A stretch of DNA of 64,000 nucleotides from Cercis canadensis (Eukaryota > Streptophyta > Magnoliopsida > Fabales > Fabaceae), in contig QAOA01002120.1 of NCBI GenBank assembly GCA_003255065.1, positions 144,792-208,791 on the forward strand, given 5' to 3'. The notes below the pieces were generated by a model, which was given only the letters and a program-made list of their open reading frames with translations, searched no databases and was not told the origin of the DNA. The position numbers were made by a program, and so were the translations under genes. Within the stretch, counting starts at the first letter, position 1, and every line of letters starts with the position of its first letter. This document shows positions 32,534 through 45,362 of the stretch, one piece after another.

Positions 32534-34534
32534 TTACAATATATTAGCTTTCCCACGCCCTTTACCCCAACAGCGTTGTCTAGCCCTCCTTTTCCTTCCA
32601 TCCTTTTTCTCCTTTGCCTTTTCTTTCAGGTCCCTCTCTCCTCGTCGTTTATACATCTTGAAAGTGATCTGTCTGTCAGCAGCCATCTTCCTCACCTTCT
32701 CTGTAATCTCTGCTGCAAGTTGTCTGTTATACAGTTTCCTCAAACCGCGCATAAGCTTAGCAAAGGTATCTGGCGGTGGCATTAACTCTGCATCCATCAT
32801 GTCCAAACAGAATGAGCAAGCCTCCTTCACATGCCCTTTTGAAAAGAGTGCATGAATCCAGATTGTCCATGCACTCACATTAAGCTCACACCCTTTAGTT
32901 ACCATACAATTCCAAACATCTTTAGCCATTTCAAGCTTCTCGGCTCTTAATAGAGAATTCATGAGCTCCTTCAAGGTACCATAATGAGGAGCAGAAAAAA
33001 GACCTCTAGCAACCATCTCTTTTAAATGCTCACAAGCCTCAACTAGACAGCCTTGCTCAAGAAACCCGTGAATCATGATGATGAAAGTGTCGATCCCAGG
33101 ACTAAGCCCACTTGCTTCCATTTCATTCCAAAGCCGAACCCCCTCCTCAACCTCTCCCAACTTGCAAGCTAACCTAATGACTGTATTGAAGATGTTAAGG
33201 TCGGGAATGCAACCAATCTTCTGCATCTCCTTCAAGAGTTGCATACACTCTTCTAGCTCTTCCTTCTTTTCATGGGCAACCATGATATGCAGATAAGTCA
33301 GCTGATTTGGAGGATGGCCTTGCTGTATCATCTGATCTAAAAGCTCATAACCCCTTTGAATTTTTCCCCACTTGCAAAACCCACTTATCAATGTGGTATA
33401 GGTCACAACATCCACCTCACAACCACTTCTCTGCATCTCAACAAAGAGACGCATTGCGTCCTCCAATTTTTCCTGCTTACATAGTGCCTGAATCAAAATT
33501 GTGTATGAGTTGGCATTTGGTTCACAACCTTTCCTTCTCATCTCTTTCAAAAGATCATAAGCATCCCCCATTCTCCGAGCTTGAGCATACCCGGTAAGTA
33601 AATTATTATAAACAACAATATCGGGTTCAATACCCGCGTCCTTCATCTGCACCAAAACATATTTTGCCTCCATATGCTTGCCTTGTTTACACCAACCATA
33701 CAACAAGGAAGTAAAATGCTTGACATTTGGAGTAAATCTAAATCTCATATCCTCAAAAAGCGAAGCTGCTTCCTTAATACTACCATTCTTGCACAATGCA
33801 TCCAACAAACAACCAAAAACATATTCATCCGGCTCACATCCGTATTTGGGCATTTCATCCAATACCTGAATAGCCTTGTGAACCATCCTGGCTGAAGCAA
33901 ACCTCCTCATCAAAATAACAAACAGCTCGGGCGAAATTAAATGGGGATTCTCTATCCTCATTTCTTCAATTAGCGCCCAAACAGCTCCAAATTGGCGCAT
34001 TTTGCCCAAAACTTTAATCATACCTTTGTACACTTGGTGACTGTGCCTATAACCTGATTGCTTAGAAGCCCAGACAAAGAAGGTGTATGCCAAATTGCCA
34101 GCATCGCCGCAGCGATTCAAGACCCGCTCGGTTAATCCAGAGCGCACAACAACACCTGATTGTTGTAAAGCGAGCTCCAATTTGGGAACCCTTGAGTGAA
34201 ATTTCCTTAGTATTCTATAAACTTTTTCGACATCAGAGGCAAACTCATCATCATCATCGTTTTGGTCATTGGCATGGTTTTCTGGAGCAGTTTGAAGGCG
34301 AAGGAAGCCAAATTGGCTTCTGTTACTGCTACTGCTATCATTCTCTGAGTTTAGGGGTTTGTGATTTGGTTTCAAGTCTAACTCTATAGAGGTTTGGGTT
34401 TGACAAGTACGTACCGAGGAGAGGTGAGTTTCATGTTGAATCATGAATGGTTTTCTCAAACCATTATGTTTATTGAAGAAAACCATAGCTTTACCTTTAA
34501 CTGAACACCAAAATCTCTGCATGTTCATCTTCAC
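32534..34534 (-). CDS. Pentatricopeptide repeat (P-class) protein, 666 aa, intronless
   Basis: A single uninterrupted frame of 666 residues. The N-terminus is basic and Ser-rich without acidic residues in its first 30 positions, compatible with mitochondrial or plastid targeting. From about residue 165 to 610 there are roughly 12 tandem 35-residue PPR units, for example DIVVYNNLLTGYAQARR and NANSYTILIQALCKQEKLED. The C-terminus is strongly basic (RGERDLKEKAKEKKDGRKRR). This layout and tail match Arabidopsis At5g65820 and At3g49730. P-class PPR proteins bind organelle RNA in a base-specific way to stabilise, splice or promote translation. No E, DYW or SMR domain is seen. The RNA target is unknown. 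Lack of introns is usual in this family. Two nearby Met codons make the exact start uncertain by a few residues. Confidence 0.93.
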   Translation of the reverse strand: MKMNMQRFWCSVKGKAMVFFNKHNGLRKPFMIQHETHLSSVRTCQTQTSIELDLKPNHKPLNSENDSSSSNRSQFGFLRLQTAPENHANDQNDDDDEFASDVEKVYRILRKFHSRVPKLELALQQSGVVVRSGLTERVLNRCGDAGNLAYTFFVWASKQSGYRHSHQVYKGMIKVLGKMRQFGAVWALIEEMRIENPHLISPELFVILMRRFASARMVHKAIQVLDEMPKYGCEPDEYVFGCLLDALCKNGSIKEAASLFEDMRFRFTPNVKHFTSLLYGWCKQGKHMEAKYVLVQMKDAGIEPDIVVYNNLLTGYAQARRMGDAYDLLKEMRRKGCEPNANSYTILIQALCKQEKLEDAMRLFVEMQRSGCEVDVVTYTTLISGFCKWGKIQRGYELLDQMIQQGHPPNQLTYLHIMVAHEKKEELEECMQLLKEMQKIGCIPDLNIFNTVIRLACKLGEVEEGVRLWNEMEASGLSPGIDTFIIMIHGFLEQGCLVEACEHLKEMVARGLFSAPHYGTLKELMNSLLRAEKLEMAKDVWNCMVTKGCELNVSAWTIWIHALFSKGHVKEACSFCLDMMDAELMPPPDTFAKLMRGLRKLYNRQLAAEITEKVRKMAADRQITFKMYKRRGERDLKEKAKEKKDGRKRRARQRCWGKGRGKANIL

Positions 34535-36231
34535 TCTTCTCTTCTGCTGCTAGTTATAAACCCAACTCCTCCTCACCATTAGTCCATTACCTTTTCCTTC
34601 CTTTATTGCGGCAAGTCCAATTTCAACTCCAAAAACGGTGCATTTCAACTTTCAAGCCACCCCTTCCCCTAGTATATGAATAAAGGTGTTTCGTAAGCTA
34701 CATCCGTTACCCACCTCCTTATTGGAGGGTTTGAAACTTATTTAGTAATTTTGATTTTTTGTAAATATTTTAAAAAATTAAGTTCTGAAGTACATGACAA
34801 AATACATAATTACTTATAAAATGTAAGAATAATACAATATAAAAAGACGCACCAAATTTTATTTTTTTAGCAAAATTTAAATATTTTATTTGTCATGTTT
34901 TTTTTTATTTTATGTCGTTCTTGCATATTATAAAGAATTGTGTGTTCTGACATTAGATGATTTAGTTTTACGAGATATTTGCAATGACATCAAATTTAGC
35001 CTATAAATTCCACTAAAAACCCTCCAATAAAAAGGTATAACTTAGTAATCACCTATTAATAATTTTAATATTGTTTTCTTTCAACAAGACAGAGGTTGTG
35101 AAGAGTAAGTTCAATCAATGAGGTGATGCAGATGATAATGGAGGTGCACAATCTGAGCCTCAGTCGCGATCGCCAAGAAATGGGAACCAAGTAATTGCCT
35201 AAATTTCTTTATTGCTTTTTTGATAAGCATCAGCCCAAATGTGCGCATTTCACAACAATATATGCATCTTTTATGAATGAGTAAATTGTTGAATTTTTTT
35301 TTTTATTAGAGTAAATCATAGAATTATTGTTTGGTTTTAAACATGGAAGATATTTAATATGATTTTTTTATATCGTGTGAAATATTTAAAATACTTCTTG
35401 ATGTTATGTAATTATTCTTGGTGCAATGTAATTATTTTTTTTTTATTAGGCTTGGGGAAAGTTATGTGATTATTTTTTAGTATGATATAATTATTCTATT
35501 TATATATATCATTATGATTATCATATTTAAAAATAAACGAAATAATAACACCAAAAGTATTTTGAATATTTCATGTGATATGAAAAAAAATCAAATTACA
35601 ATTCTTATACTTTTGAAACCAAATAATTTTTTTTTCTAACTTTTTGGAACCAAATAATTTTTCTTTCTATTCTATATTATGCAAATTCACTTCATGTTAT
35701 TTTCTTTTAATATAGTGTATTAATACTAATGCGTTTTTATACAATTGACCAAGCAATTTATAGGGGTTAGATACATTCTCATATATCTAATCAAAAGTTT
35801 CAGAGAGATCTGAGCAGGAAACTAATATCAACCACAGTGCAATTACTATCATATAAGAAACAAGTTAGATTGAGAATGACATAATCCTCCACAATCCACA
35901 CTGTACCATGTAATGAAACTAATAAGCCACTAATAAAAACAGATGGGGAAAATGAGAAAATACTTCCGTACGTAAGTTACCAATTCCATTAACAGATATT
36001 CTATCATTCATAATCAAAGTGGGATGTGTGGGTGGGGTAAGTCTAAGAATTTGGCAGCTTCAACTATATTAGTCCAGCACCAGGACTTTTTTGTTCAAAC
36101 CTTCAACCAAAAATAATGGCAATATAACATGGTTATATGATTCTATCACGGATCTGGTCTTCAAATCTATATAATCCACACTATCCAAGCATCATCGACA
36201 ACAGTATCAAAGAAATCAAACAGGAAACGCC
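34535..36231. other. Intergenic region, no gene seen
   Basis: The first 100 bp should be the leader of the PPR gene. The rest is AT-rich with poly-T runs. A short plus-strand stretch at about 35135-35190 could encode DDNGGAQSEPQSRSPRNGNQ before a possible donor site, but it has no partner exons. Confidence 0.4.
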
Positions 36232-39200
36232 TCAAAGGGTAGCTTCCACTTCAGGATCACTTTCTACCTTTGCAGCAGGAGGATTATTGCCACCTCTCAA
36301 ACGTGAAGATACATTGTCAATGGCTGAATTAAGTTGGCTTATCTTCTCATTCAAGGTCTGCCTGGTCCTCTGTTTTTCCAGGAAAGTAAAATATAATAAT
36401 AACATATTACCGCAGAAGTGGCAGCGAAAAGATACAGCTAAAGGCAAGGGAAACCAAATTACCTCTAAACCTTCATCATAATACATTGGTCGTTTGGCCC
36501 TGCGAAAGCCATATTCATCTTCATTCAGCAGCGATTTTCTGATCTGCATTGCACAAAATGATAGAACAACTCAATGCACAAACATACATGCATACAAGAG
36601 AGCATCAAAGACGTCTTAGAGTAAATAATAACAAGAAGATTAACAAAAGCAGCAACAACAGCAACAATGCATAACAGAAATAAAATGGATATTGGATAAC
36701 ACAAACATGATCCTTATTGCCAATAGAAAATAAATGCCTACTTCAGTTATAGTCATGAAATAAACTTCGTAGAATCATAGCTATCTAAAAAATCTTGTTA
36801 TGGACACGTATAGTACTTGAGACATAATGATAAGACCAGAGCCCAAGGTGGAATAGGTTAACAGCAGCTCATACAGGCATTCATCAGATTTTATCGAATT
36901 GTAAAATTCTGAGAATACTTTCTCTCTTACTACCATTGACTACCAAACTATACATATATAGGAGATTGATGACAACAATCAATCCCTAAAGATAAGCAAT
37001 AGCCTAATCTAAGGGATCCTATTTACAATAATTGTCCCTAGTCAGCTATCCTAATAAATACAATTTACTATCATTAACTACACTAATTATCATTCACTAC
37101 ACTGATTGGTCAGCTATCCCTTAATTTCGGGGATTTCCAACACTCCCCCTCAAGCTGAGGCATAGATATTGATCATGCCCAGCTTGCTTGTTAACTCTTC
37201 AACCCGTGGTCTAGGAAGGCTCTTGGTAAGCTAATCAGCTACCTGCTGTTTTGTGGGCAGATATCTCAAGCTAATAAACCCATTGTCAATCTTTTCTTTA
37301 ATGAAGTGTCGGTCAATCTTTACATGCTTAGTTCTGTCATGATGAACTGGATTGTGGGCTATGTTAATTGCTGCTTGGTTGTCACAATATGAGGTTATGG
37401 GTAGAGGTATAGGAACCCGAAGTTCCTTTAGTATTCTTCTTAGCCAAATACCCTCGCAAACCCCATGTGCTAAGGCCCGAAATTCTGCCTCTGCAGTACT
37501 TTTGGCCACAACAGCCTATTTTTTTACTTCTCCATGTCACCAGATTTCCCCACACATAAGTACAATAACCTAAAGTGGAGCACCTATCAGTTATTGATCC
37601 TGCCCAATCTGCATCAGTAAATATTTCAACATGTCTCTGTCTTCCTTTTCTAAAATACAGTCCCTTTCCTGGAGTGCCTTTTAAGTACCTCAAAATTCTA
37701 TAAACTGCATCCATGTGACCCTCCTTAGGAGAATGCATGAATTGGCTTACCACACTCACACTTACTACAAATGCAATGTCAGGCCGTGTGTGTGAAAGAT
37801 AGATAAGTTTTCCCACAAGGCGTTGATACCTCCCTTTATCAACATCTCTGCCATCCTTTTCTCCCCCTAACTTCTTACTAGGTTCCATAGGGGTGTCGAC
37901 TGGTTTACAACCCATCATTCCAGTTTCTTGCAATAAATCTAACACATATTTTCTTTGTGAGATTGAAATGCCAGTGTGGTTCCTTGCTACCTTCATCCCT
38001 AGGAAGTATTTTAGAGGTCCTAGGTCTTTCAGCTCAAATACCTTGCTGAGATAGTTCTTTAATAAACTAATTTCAGCTAGGTCATTCCCAGTTATAATCA
38101 TATCGTCCACATACACAATGAGGATGGTAATCTTACCTCCTAATGAGTGCTTAAAAAACATGGTGTGATCAGTTTGAGCTTGCTAGTACCCTCTATTCTT
38201 CACAACTCTTACAAGTTTCTCAAACCATGCTCTTGGGGATTGTTTCAGTCCATAAAGTGCCTTTTTCAATCTACACACCTTCCCTTTTGGTCTCTCAAGT
38301 CCGGGAGGTATATCCATGTAGACTTCCTCATTTAGCACTCCATTAAGGAAGACATTCTTCACATCTAACTGATGGAGAGGCCAATCTAGATTTGCTACCA
38401 ATGAAAACAACACCCTCACTGTGTTGAGTTTTGCTACAAGTGCAAATGTCTCCTGGTAGTCAATGCCATAGAGAGGAAGAGAGAGGACTAAACCTGCCTC
38501 TCCAATTGTTTGGGAGATTTGGTACAAAATAGGAAGGGAACCAGGGGTTTTATCTTAAGACCTCACACTCCCTTTGAAGCCCAAAATTGTGGTTCCTCCG
38601 ATTTGGGGGGTTTAGGAGGGGCAGGACTTTTACTCTTTTACCCATGTAGTCAAGTTACGCTGCTACAGAAGCAAGGGGAGAAGAAGAATTGAATGGCTTG
38701 TGTTTGACTGGGTCCATCACCAGCTGTCAAGTGCTTTTGACTGTAGCCACCTTTCTGTCCAAACCTGAATGCATGAACAGGAATTTCAATGTGAGCGAAT
38801 CGGGTGGAAGAAACGTGGGTCATGGTTTTCCGCTGATTGGATTTTTTACTAGCTTCAACTCTCATCTTGACCGTCTGATAAGAGCATGACACTTGCCTCA
38901 TTGTTTCTTTCCCTTCGATCTTCAAGCACTGGAGTTAATTAATAAGTCGAGATTTTTCTCTCACATTTTATTCTTCATTTTTCTTTTTTGATCCAATTGA
39001 TCCCAGCAAGGTGTTGATACTTGTGACTTGTCACCCAAACTTAGACAAAGCTATGAAAAATAATTATAAAAAGAAGTTTATTATATTATTAAATTTTATA
39101 TTAAATATATCTATTTGAGGGTAAACAAGTAAAAAGTACATTACAATATGACATTTCCTTTCCTTTTCCTTCTTGCTCATTTTAATCATCCAAACAAGAG

Positions 39201-42200
39201 AGAAAAAAGCCCCTTCCATTCCCTTCCCCTCTCTTTCCTCGTGTCCTTTGCTTTCCTTCCCACCTTAAACTCCCAAACAGACCTATCATTAGTATTAACC
39301 TAATTGAGCAAAACAATCCAAAAAAAAGACTTTACCTCCAAAGGAGCTTTGGATTTCCAAAAGAAAGTACCTCTGTTCAACAAAGGGGTAAGAAATTGGA
39401 AAAAGGATTTCCAAAGAATACATCCCTGAAGGGTCAAGAGTCCAGATCCTCTTATCCAAATTGAGGGACACACAGAAAGAGCCAAAAAGGATCAAAAGAG
39501 ATTCCAATTCAAAAGTTTCTCTATCATTCAAAATTCGAATAGGAAATTCCAAGAAACAATGGAATATTGAAAGCTGTAGAAATCTTGGATACGAGAACTA
39601 TAAAAGGAAGAAAGACAATAAAGGTGTAGGAAACTAAGAGAGAAACCCCCTACTCAATGATCCTCCTAAAAACTAATCCGAGAACTATTAACTACCTCTA
39701 AGGAAAGCAGTGGCATGAAAGTAGAATACCATGAACTTCCAAAGGCTAGAATGAGAAGCATTAACCGCTGGATTAGCATCCCACCCATTCTAGTCAAATC
39801 ATACTAACACCATGAATAACCTGATACCAGAGGGAGTAATCTGAGAACTATTAACTGCCTCTAATGAAACCAGTGGCGAGAAAGTAGAATATCATGAATT
39901 TCCAAGGACTAGAATGAGAAGCATTAACCACTAGATTAGCATCCCACCTATTCTGGTCTAAACCATACTACAATGTGGATAACCTGATGCCAGAGGGAGT
40001 GTCTCTAAAGGACACAACATGTTATTGAAAAAAATAAAGCAATTGAGGAACCTTCCACTTAGCAATGAAACCATAATACTCTACTTAATTGTCAACAGTC
40101 CATTGTTGAGTCATCCCAGTCCTTAATACATACCCTTCTGGAAAGAAGTAATATTTTCAAAAAGTAATCATCTACCACAAGATTAAAATGTCTTCTTTCT
40201 TCTTCTTTTTTTTTCCTACTACAAATAGCGTAATTAACTCTTTGATCATACATTGCATTTCAGGACTTGCTAGACTCAATCAATCAAAACTTAAAGCAAG
40301 AGAAGTAATCACCTGGGGAGCAAAGATATAAGATAGTGTTCCAAAGACCGCACCTCCCAAAAGAAATCCAGCAACAAAATCCCCACCTCCACCTCGACCA
40401 CCATCACTGCACATATCAAACAACAAGTGAAAAAGATCAGTACACCTTTACATATTATCCCTCAAACACCAATAAGATCAAGTGATATGTGCAGAGTTCA
40501 ACCAAGCAAATCTCCATTGGAGGAAACCTTTTTCCTTTGTCACAAGGGTAGATCCTTGTGATGCTCTCAAAAATTGGAGTACCTTCTGGTCATCCAAAAA
40601 ACAAAATTATCTTACTAATAATACTAATTTGATCAAAATTACTAGAATCAAAACTGTCTATTATGATTTTCTTCAAGAATCAATTCTTTTTAATAATTTT
40701 CATATAGTATTAATAAGATTGCCCAAATTCTCTCTTATTTGGATTTTCTTCCTTCAATTCAGGCATTCTATACTTGTCTTCTTTAGAAGTGTCTAAATCA
40801 ACAAGCCTTGATACAGTTTGTCCTTTTCTGCATAAAACTTGATACATCTTGTCTTACTCATCCACCATGCTTTGTGTGCTAACATCTGTTATGGTTCCAT
40901 CATATATTCTCAATTGTTGCGCTTTCTCATCAAATCAGTACTGTCAAAACTATCAGAACTGTTGTACACAGTACATTCCAGCTCCAGAAACACTCTTCCT
41001 TCCATATCTAGTGCTTCAAAAGTGTTTCCAGCTTGTGCATCTAATTAATTAATTTTACACATCCTATTTTTTTAAAAATGGAAACTGAAAGTAGCTATAT
41101 TCAAATAATAACTCCCAACACTGATAAATGCCTTATATTATCCTTCAACATCACAAAATATAAAAAGGAGCCATGAGAGAAATAACAACAAAATACAAAT
41201 AATGAGTGACAACAAGTATTATCCTTTTCATTTAATTATAATGAACAAAGATAAAATCATAACTAAAAAGATGGAATTCTAAACTTAAGCTTTAAAAAAA
41301 ATGAAAACAATGTCTGGGTTAATTTAATTTGCAACCCAAATTTTGAACCAACATAGTAAGGGTTACGTCCAAGGGAGTTCCAAACCATACAAAACATACT
41401 AAACTCAATCAAACCATGCAAAAAATCTGCCCTCACACTCTCAGTCTCTCACTCTCTGAACCAAACTGATTATTTGGTACAGTTTCCGTTTTGCTCATAC
41501 AGCAGGTCCAGTTTGGTTGAGTTTTGTGAGAACCAACCACAATAAACACTCCCTCAAACAACCCTTACCACCTACAAATAACTCTCAATCAACCTAATTT
41601 CCTAACCTTAATCCATCTTATAACCTAAAACCCCAATCCCTTTAAATTTTAAATTTTAATTGCTGCCACCCTTATTCTTACATGGGAACAACTTTGGAGA
41701 TCAAATTTTGAATTCACTCTAAGCTGTCCAATGTCAGGAATGGAAAAATTAAGGCTGCTCCACTAAAGGTCAAGCTTCCAACATATCCTGAACCCTTGGA
41801 CGCACAAGAGTTGATTAATTAAACATATAATAAAGTTAGCAGGTGATGCAATGAGATTATTGACCGAACTTGATGCCAAAGATTTTCTTTTTCATGGCTT
41901 CCATTAGTAATAATTCTCCGTTGCCAATGACAAGAAAAGAAAAGTCAAGAGGACAGCAATCAGTGGGAACAAAGCTACAACCACAACTACCTATTAGTTA
42001 ATATAATAATAATAATAATAACTAGTGAAGGGTTGATAAACAACACAACCAGGAGACGATGGGTCAAAAATAAAAATCAGAAGATGAGTCATTCAAAAAA
42101 CCAAATGCCACAGTTCAAATAAGAAGCAAAACAAAATGACATAAATAAGGTGATCCAAAAACTGGCATACCGGTACTCTGCACAAATTGATGAACTGCGT

Positions 42201-42706
42201 TTTCTGCTTACAAGGTTTGATTTCCTTTGGACAGTAAGTTTAGGTGCAACTCCAAGAGAATTACGCTTTGTTAGCCAAAGCTCACGTGCCTTAAGATGAG
42301 ATCCGCCTATTCCCAAATTAAAGCAACAACCATATTAGATTAGATTTCCAACCTAAACACTAACTTGACAAAGGAAAAAAGATTAATCTAAACAAATGTC
42401 CTCCATTCGTTCTACACAAGCCCTCAATTTACTCATGAAATCGTATATAAGCACGTGAATCACAGAGAATGGGAATTAGTGAAACAAAACATTAGAATTC
42501 ATGGGACCGATAGCTTAGATCCGAATCAAAGAAAGGGACAAAACTTGCTCAATCGCAGCGGAGTTCTCCTATTTATGCCATTTTCTTTCAAACTCTTGAT
42601 TCTAAGTAACCAAACAAGAAGCAAAAGGAAAGAAAGCACACAAGATCAAAACAAGCTAGTACGAAAATTTACCTGAAATCGATACTGGCGCGAAACAAGT
42701 AGCCAT
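36232..42706 (-). CDS. Small plastid membrane protein, At1g42960-like (160 aa, five exons)
   Basis: Exons are 42706-42673, 42306-42171, 40406-40313, 36543-36463 and 36369-36232, in phase, 483 coding bases. Residues 1 to about 57 are Ser/Arg/Lys rich with few acids, like a chloroplast transit peptide. Next comes [19 protein letters not shown] and a hydrophobic segment [13 protein letters not shown], a likely single membrane span with glycine packing. The rest is soluble: [19 protein letters not shown], a helical region [20 protein letters not shown] and an acidic tail. It resembles Arabidopsis At1g42960, reported in the chloroplast inner envelope. The molecular role is unknown. Intron 3 (36544-40312) is 3.8 kb and holds copia and LINE relics, yet the splice sites remain good. 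Confidence 0.85.
36829..38527 (-). mobile_element. Ty1/copia relic (3' part) in an intron
   Basis: On the minus strand, sequence for copia reverse transcriptase ([32 protein letters not shown]) is followed by RNase H ([27 protein letters not shown]). A polypurine tract, GCTTGAGGGGGAGTG, lies at about 37142-37156 and the 3' LTR follows, about 37141 down to 36829. The 5' LTR, gag, protease and integrase are not seen. The element is broken, and has the same orientation as the host gene. Age cannot be judged without the second LTR. Confidence 0.85.
38528..39290. other. Intronic sequence of unknown origin
   Basis: A minus-strand frame at about 38650-38925 has some coding-like composition ([20 protein letters not shown]) but I recognise no family. 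The remainder is AT-rich or CT-rich and non-coding. Confidence 0.3.
39295..39560 (-). mobile_element. LINE (L1-type) zf-RVT fragment
   Basis: Overlapping frames read [16 protein letters not shown] and then [19 protein letters not shown] and [10 protein letters not shown]. This is the zf-RVT segment near the C-terminus of plant L1 reverse transcriptase proteins. The frame shifts between the two parts and the rest is missing. Confidence 0.65.
39670..40000. repeat. Two tandem copies of about 165 bp
   Basis: The sequence starting AATCCGAGAACTATTAAC near 39675 recurs as AATCTGAGAACTATTAAC near 39838. Similarity runs to GATACCAGAGGGAGT/GATGCCAGAGGGAGT at the unit ends. The copies have diverged by roughly 10-15 percent. 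It lies next to the LINE relic and may derive from it. Confidence 0.6.
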
Positions 42707-42959
42707 TGGAGAGAGAAAGCTTAACAAGAGAGAAATGGTCACAGGCTACTAGATAGAGGTGAGTGAATACAAGGAGAGAAACCAGTAACGTGGGAAGGAA
42801 AATCAGCTCTGCTTTATAGTACTGCGCCCTTAATGAATTGTCATTAATGCCCCCAAGATTCGGATAAAATACAATGGTGATTTTTTTTTTTTTTTTTCAT
42901 AAAAGGATACAAATGATGTAGATTTACCCAAATCGCTCTTCATTAAATCCCAGCTAGTA
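42707..42959. promoter_or_regulatory. Presumed 5' region of the At1g42960-like gene
   Basis: Upstream of the minus-strand start at 42706. TTTATAGTACTG at about 42820 gives a weak TATA-like sequence on the minus strand. A poly-T run follows near 42880. Confidence 0.3.
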
Positions 42960-42968
42960 GCTCACACG

Positions 42969-43538
42969 GTTTATTGACCTAAATATTATAATTTAACAAT
43001 AAAATTACATGTCTATTACATTTTTTAACTTAATTATTTAAATATTACAATTTTAAAAAAAAATTAAAAATTAAAAAAAAAACAAAGTCGAAAGGTTGGG
43101 GACCACTGAATGTGCCAGCAATCACGCGGCGTGTTCCCACTGGATGCGCCATGTGGCTGCTAGTATGTCTTATATTTAATTTACTTCACGCCAGCTTCCA
43201 CACTAGAAATGGACAATACCATACTTTACTTTACTTAAATACTTTTGTCTAATACTTTACTTTACTTCAGGCAACTTTTTAAGTTTTTTAGAGCCTTATT
43301 TTGGGTTTTTTAGAGACAAATAGGCGCAGTAGGCAAAGAGGATGGAATACGTCAACTAATGCATGGCGTGTTTAGTGAGGACACGTCGCATGATAGTTGG
43401 TGTGTCCAGTGGTCCTCACCTGTCTGAATTTGTTTTTTTTTTTAAAAAAAAAAACTATAATATTTAGATAATTAAGTTAAAAAGAGTGATAGATGTGTAA
43501 TTTTGTTGTTGAATTGTAATATTCAAGTCAATGAACCG
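42969..43538. mobile_element. Mutator-type MITE, 570 bp
   Basis: Arms are inverted copies over about 110 bp. The left arm starts GTTTATTGACCTAAATATTA and the right arm inverted reads GGTTCATTGACTTGAATATT. A perfect 9 bp duplication GCTCACACG flanks at 42960-42968 and 43539-43547. The core has repeated GTGTCC/GGACAC and GGCGTGT motifs. It is the best-preserved copy of the family also seen at 1-317. Confidence 0.75.
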
Positions 43539-43547
43539 GCTCACACG

Positions 43548-45362
43548 TCGCAAGGGTGGATTATTGGCACTTTCATTGCTTATTCACACTAATTTTTAAC
43601 TATTTATTGTAATTACTTAAAATCTCCTTATTTAATTTTTTCTTTTTTGATATAGTCATTTGAACTAATGAAAGGGTATTATAGTAAGAAAAGTTCGATC
43701 ATGAATGTTGGAAAAGGCAAGGCAACCAGGTGACGACGCCGTTTAGAGTCGAGCTTGAGGACTAGGCAAGCAAACATTGGTTTATCCGCCCTCAACTGTC
43801 AACTTTTGGACTTTCCACAACGTCTGCAATTTTTTCTAGATCCTACTAGTTGTTTCTTGTTTCAACAACAATATATCAACACTTCCCTTAAAACCTACCT
43901 CTTATTGATCAAATTTGAGAAAATCCTTATAAAATCCACACTAAGAACGTAAAGACCAAATTCATCAGTATTTTCAGTTCTTTCATTGCTATCAAATTTG
44001 ATATTAACTATTGATCAATGTCAATTATTCTGTAATCTTCAAGAAAATTAAATAAATTATGGTTCCTTTCTTATTTTCTAAAAACTATTACGATTTTTGT
44101 GGCCAAAACAAAAGTATCTTGTTTAAATATAAAAATAAAAAGTATTTATTCCATCAAATTATGGTTAGATGGAATATTTCGTAGCCATTTTTTTTTTAAG
44201 TGGATCTAATTAAATTCACTTTTTTTTTTTAGTTACAAATAAGCACAATATACTATAAAAAAAAGAAACAATAATATATAACAAAAATAAAATACTTGAC
44301 ATTAAATACTCTAATTCTTATAATTAGAAGAGATATCATTAACCTCAAGATAAACAAATTCAAGTATTCCTATAATTATGACCTTTGGTCGTTGAAGGTT
44401 TGTTTGTAGGTAAAGTATGATGCTAAGAGCCAACAACTCTGATCACATACGGCGTGCTAACTACTGGGAGTCTGGGAGCTAGCAATAGACCATAAATTTA
44501 TTTATTTATGCAAAGCATTTATATACAACGATAATGCCTGTGTTGAGATGTAGGGATCAGGTCGGATTTGGATGAAGGTCGGTCAAATTCGAGGTCCTAT
44601 TTGCACAGTAAACACGAGTAAACTAAGGGTAAAGGCCGGATTGAATGTACCCACACTTCAAAGATCAAGTTAAGTGAATCTCAAATAGGTAGAGTAATAA
44701 ATGAGAAGAGTAGAAAAAAAAAATTGAATTATACTTGTTAAAGAATAATATATATAAATAGAGACATAAAAGTATTTTGGTAATTGTGAGAATTGAAACT
44801 AAATGAGCGAAGATAGTTTGAGCCTCTAGGTAAAGATATCTACAGTATAATCATAAACTTTGTCACACTTACCATATTTGACATAAGATCGACTTTGAGA
44901 GGAACAAGGCAGCGGGACTTATAATTACAACCTTCGGAAATCATAAAATCTCATTTTATCTAGCTGTAGAAGCGATAAATAATCGAGTGTTGACGGCAAC
45001 ATGGACAAAAATGGAAAAGAAGAATGGTCGTGGAGCCAGGAACAGAGGAAACCCTGTAATAAAAATAGTCATCCGCAAGTTCCTAGTAACATTTTCGAAA
45101 ATGTATCGGCTTGAATTCTCTCTATATACAAGCAGCCGTAACTATGCATTATGAAACCAAAAGAGCTAAAAGAACATGTATTTAAAACGAAGGGGAAGGG
45201 GGGGAAAAGTATAAAACTTATTAAATCTTGCTGGGGACATGGACAGGTGGACAATGGCTCCTTTGTAGAAAGGGTGGAAGATTATCATACACGATGGGCT
45301 ATAGCTTTATCACAGCCATGTGGGGCAAGATAATTTACAGGATTAGAAGTGTGGCAGCAGAT
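43548..45362. other. Intergenic region and 3' region of the AIPP2-like gene
   Basis: AT-rich. No exon was found. Sequence nearest 45363 should be the 3' UTR of the minus-strand gene. A GC-richer patch at 44540-44930 may be transposon-derived, but I recognise no family. Confidence 0.35.

Noticed and set aside
32391-32855. Plus-strand frame of 154 residues overlapping the PPR gene
   Set aside because: Antisense to a clear PPR coding sequence, with low-complexity Phe/Leu/Ser composition and no family resemblance.
39640-40040. A CRISPR-like or satellite array
   Set aside because: Only two copies of about 165 bp with clear divergence, next to a LINE relic, in a plant intron.
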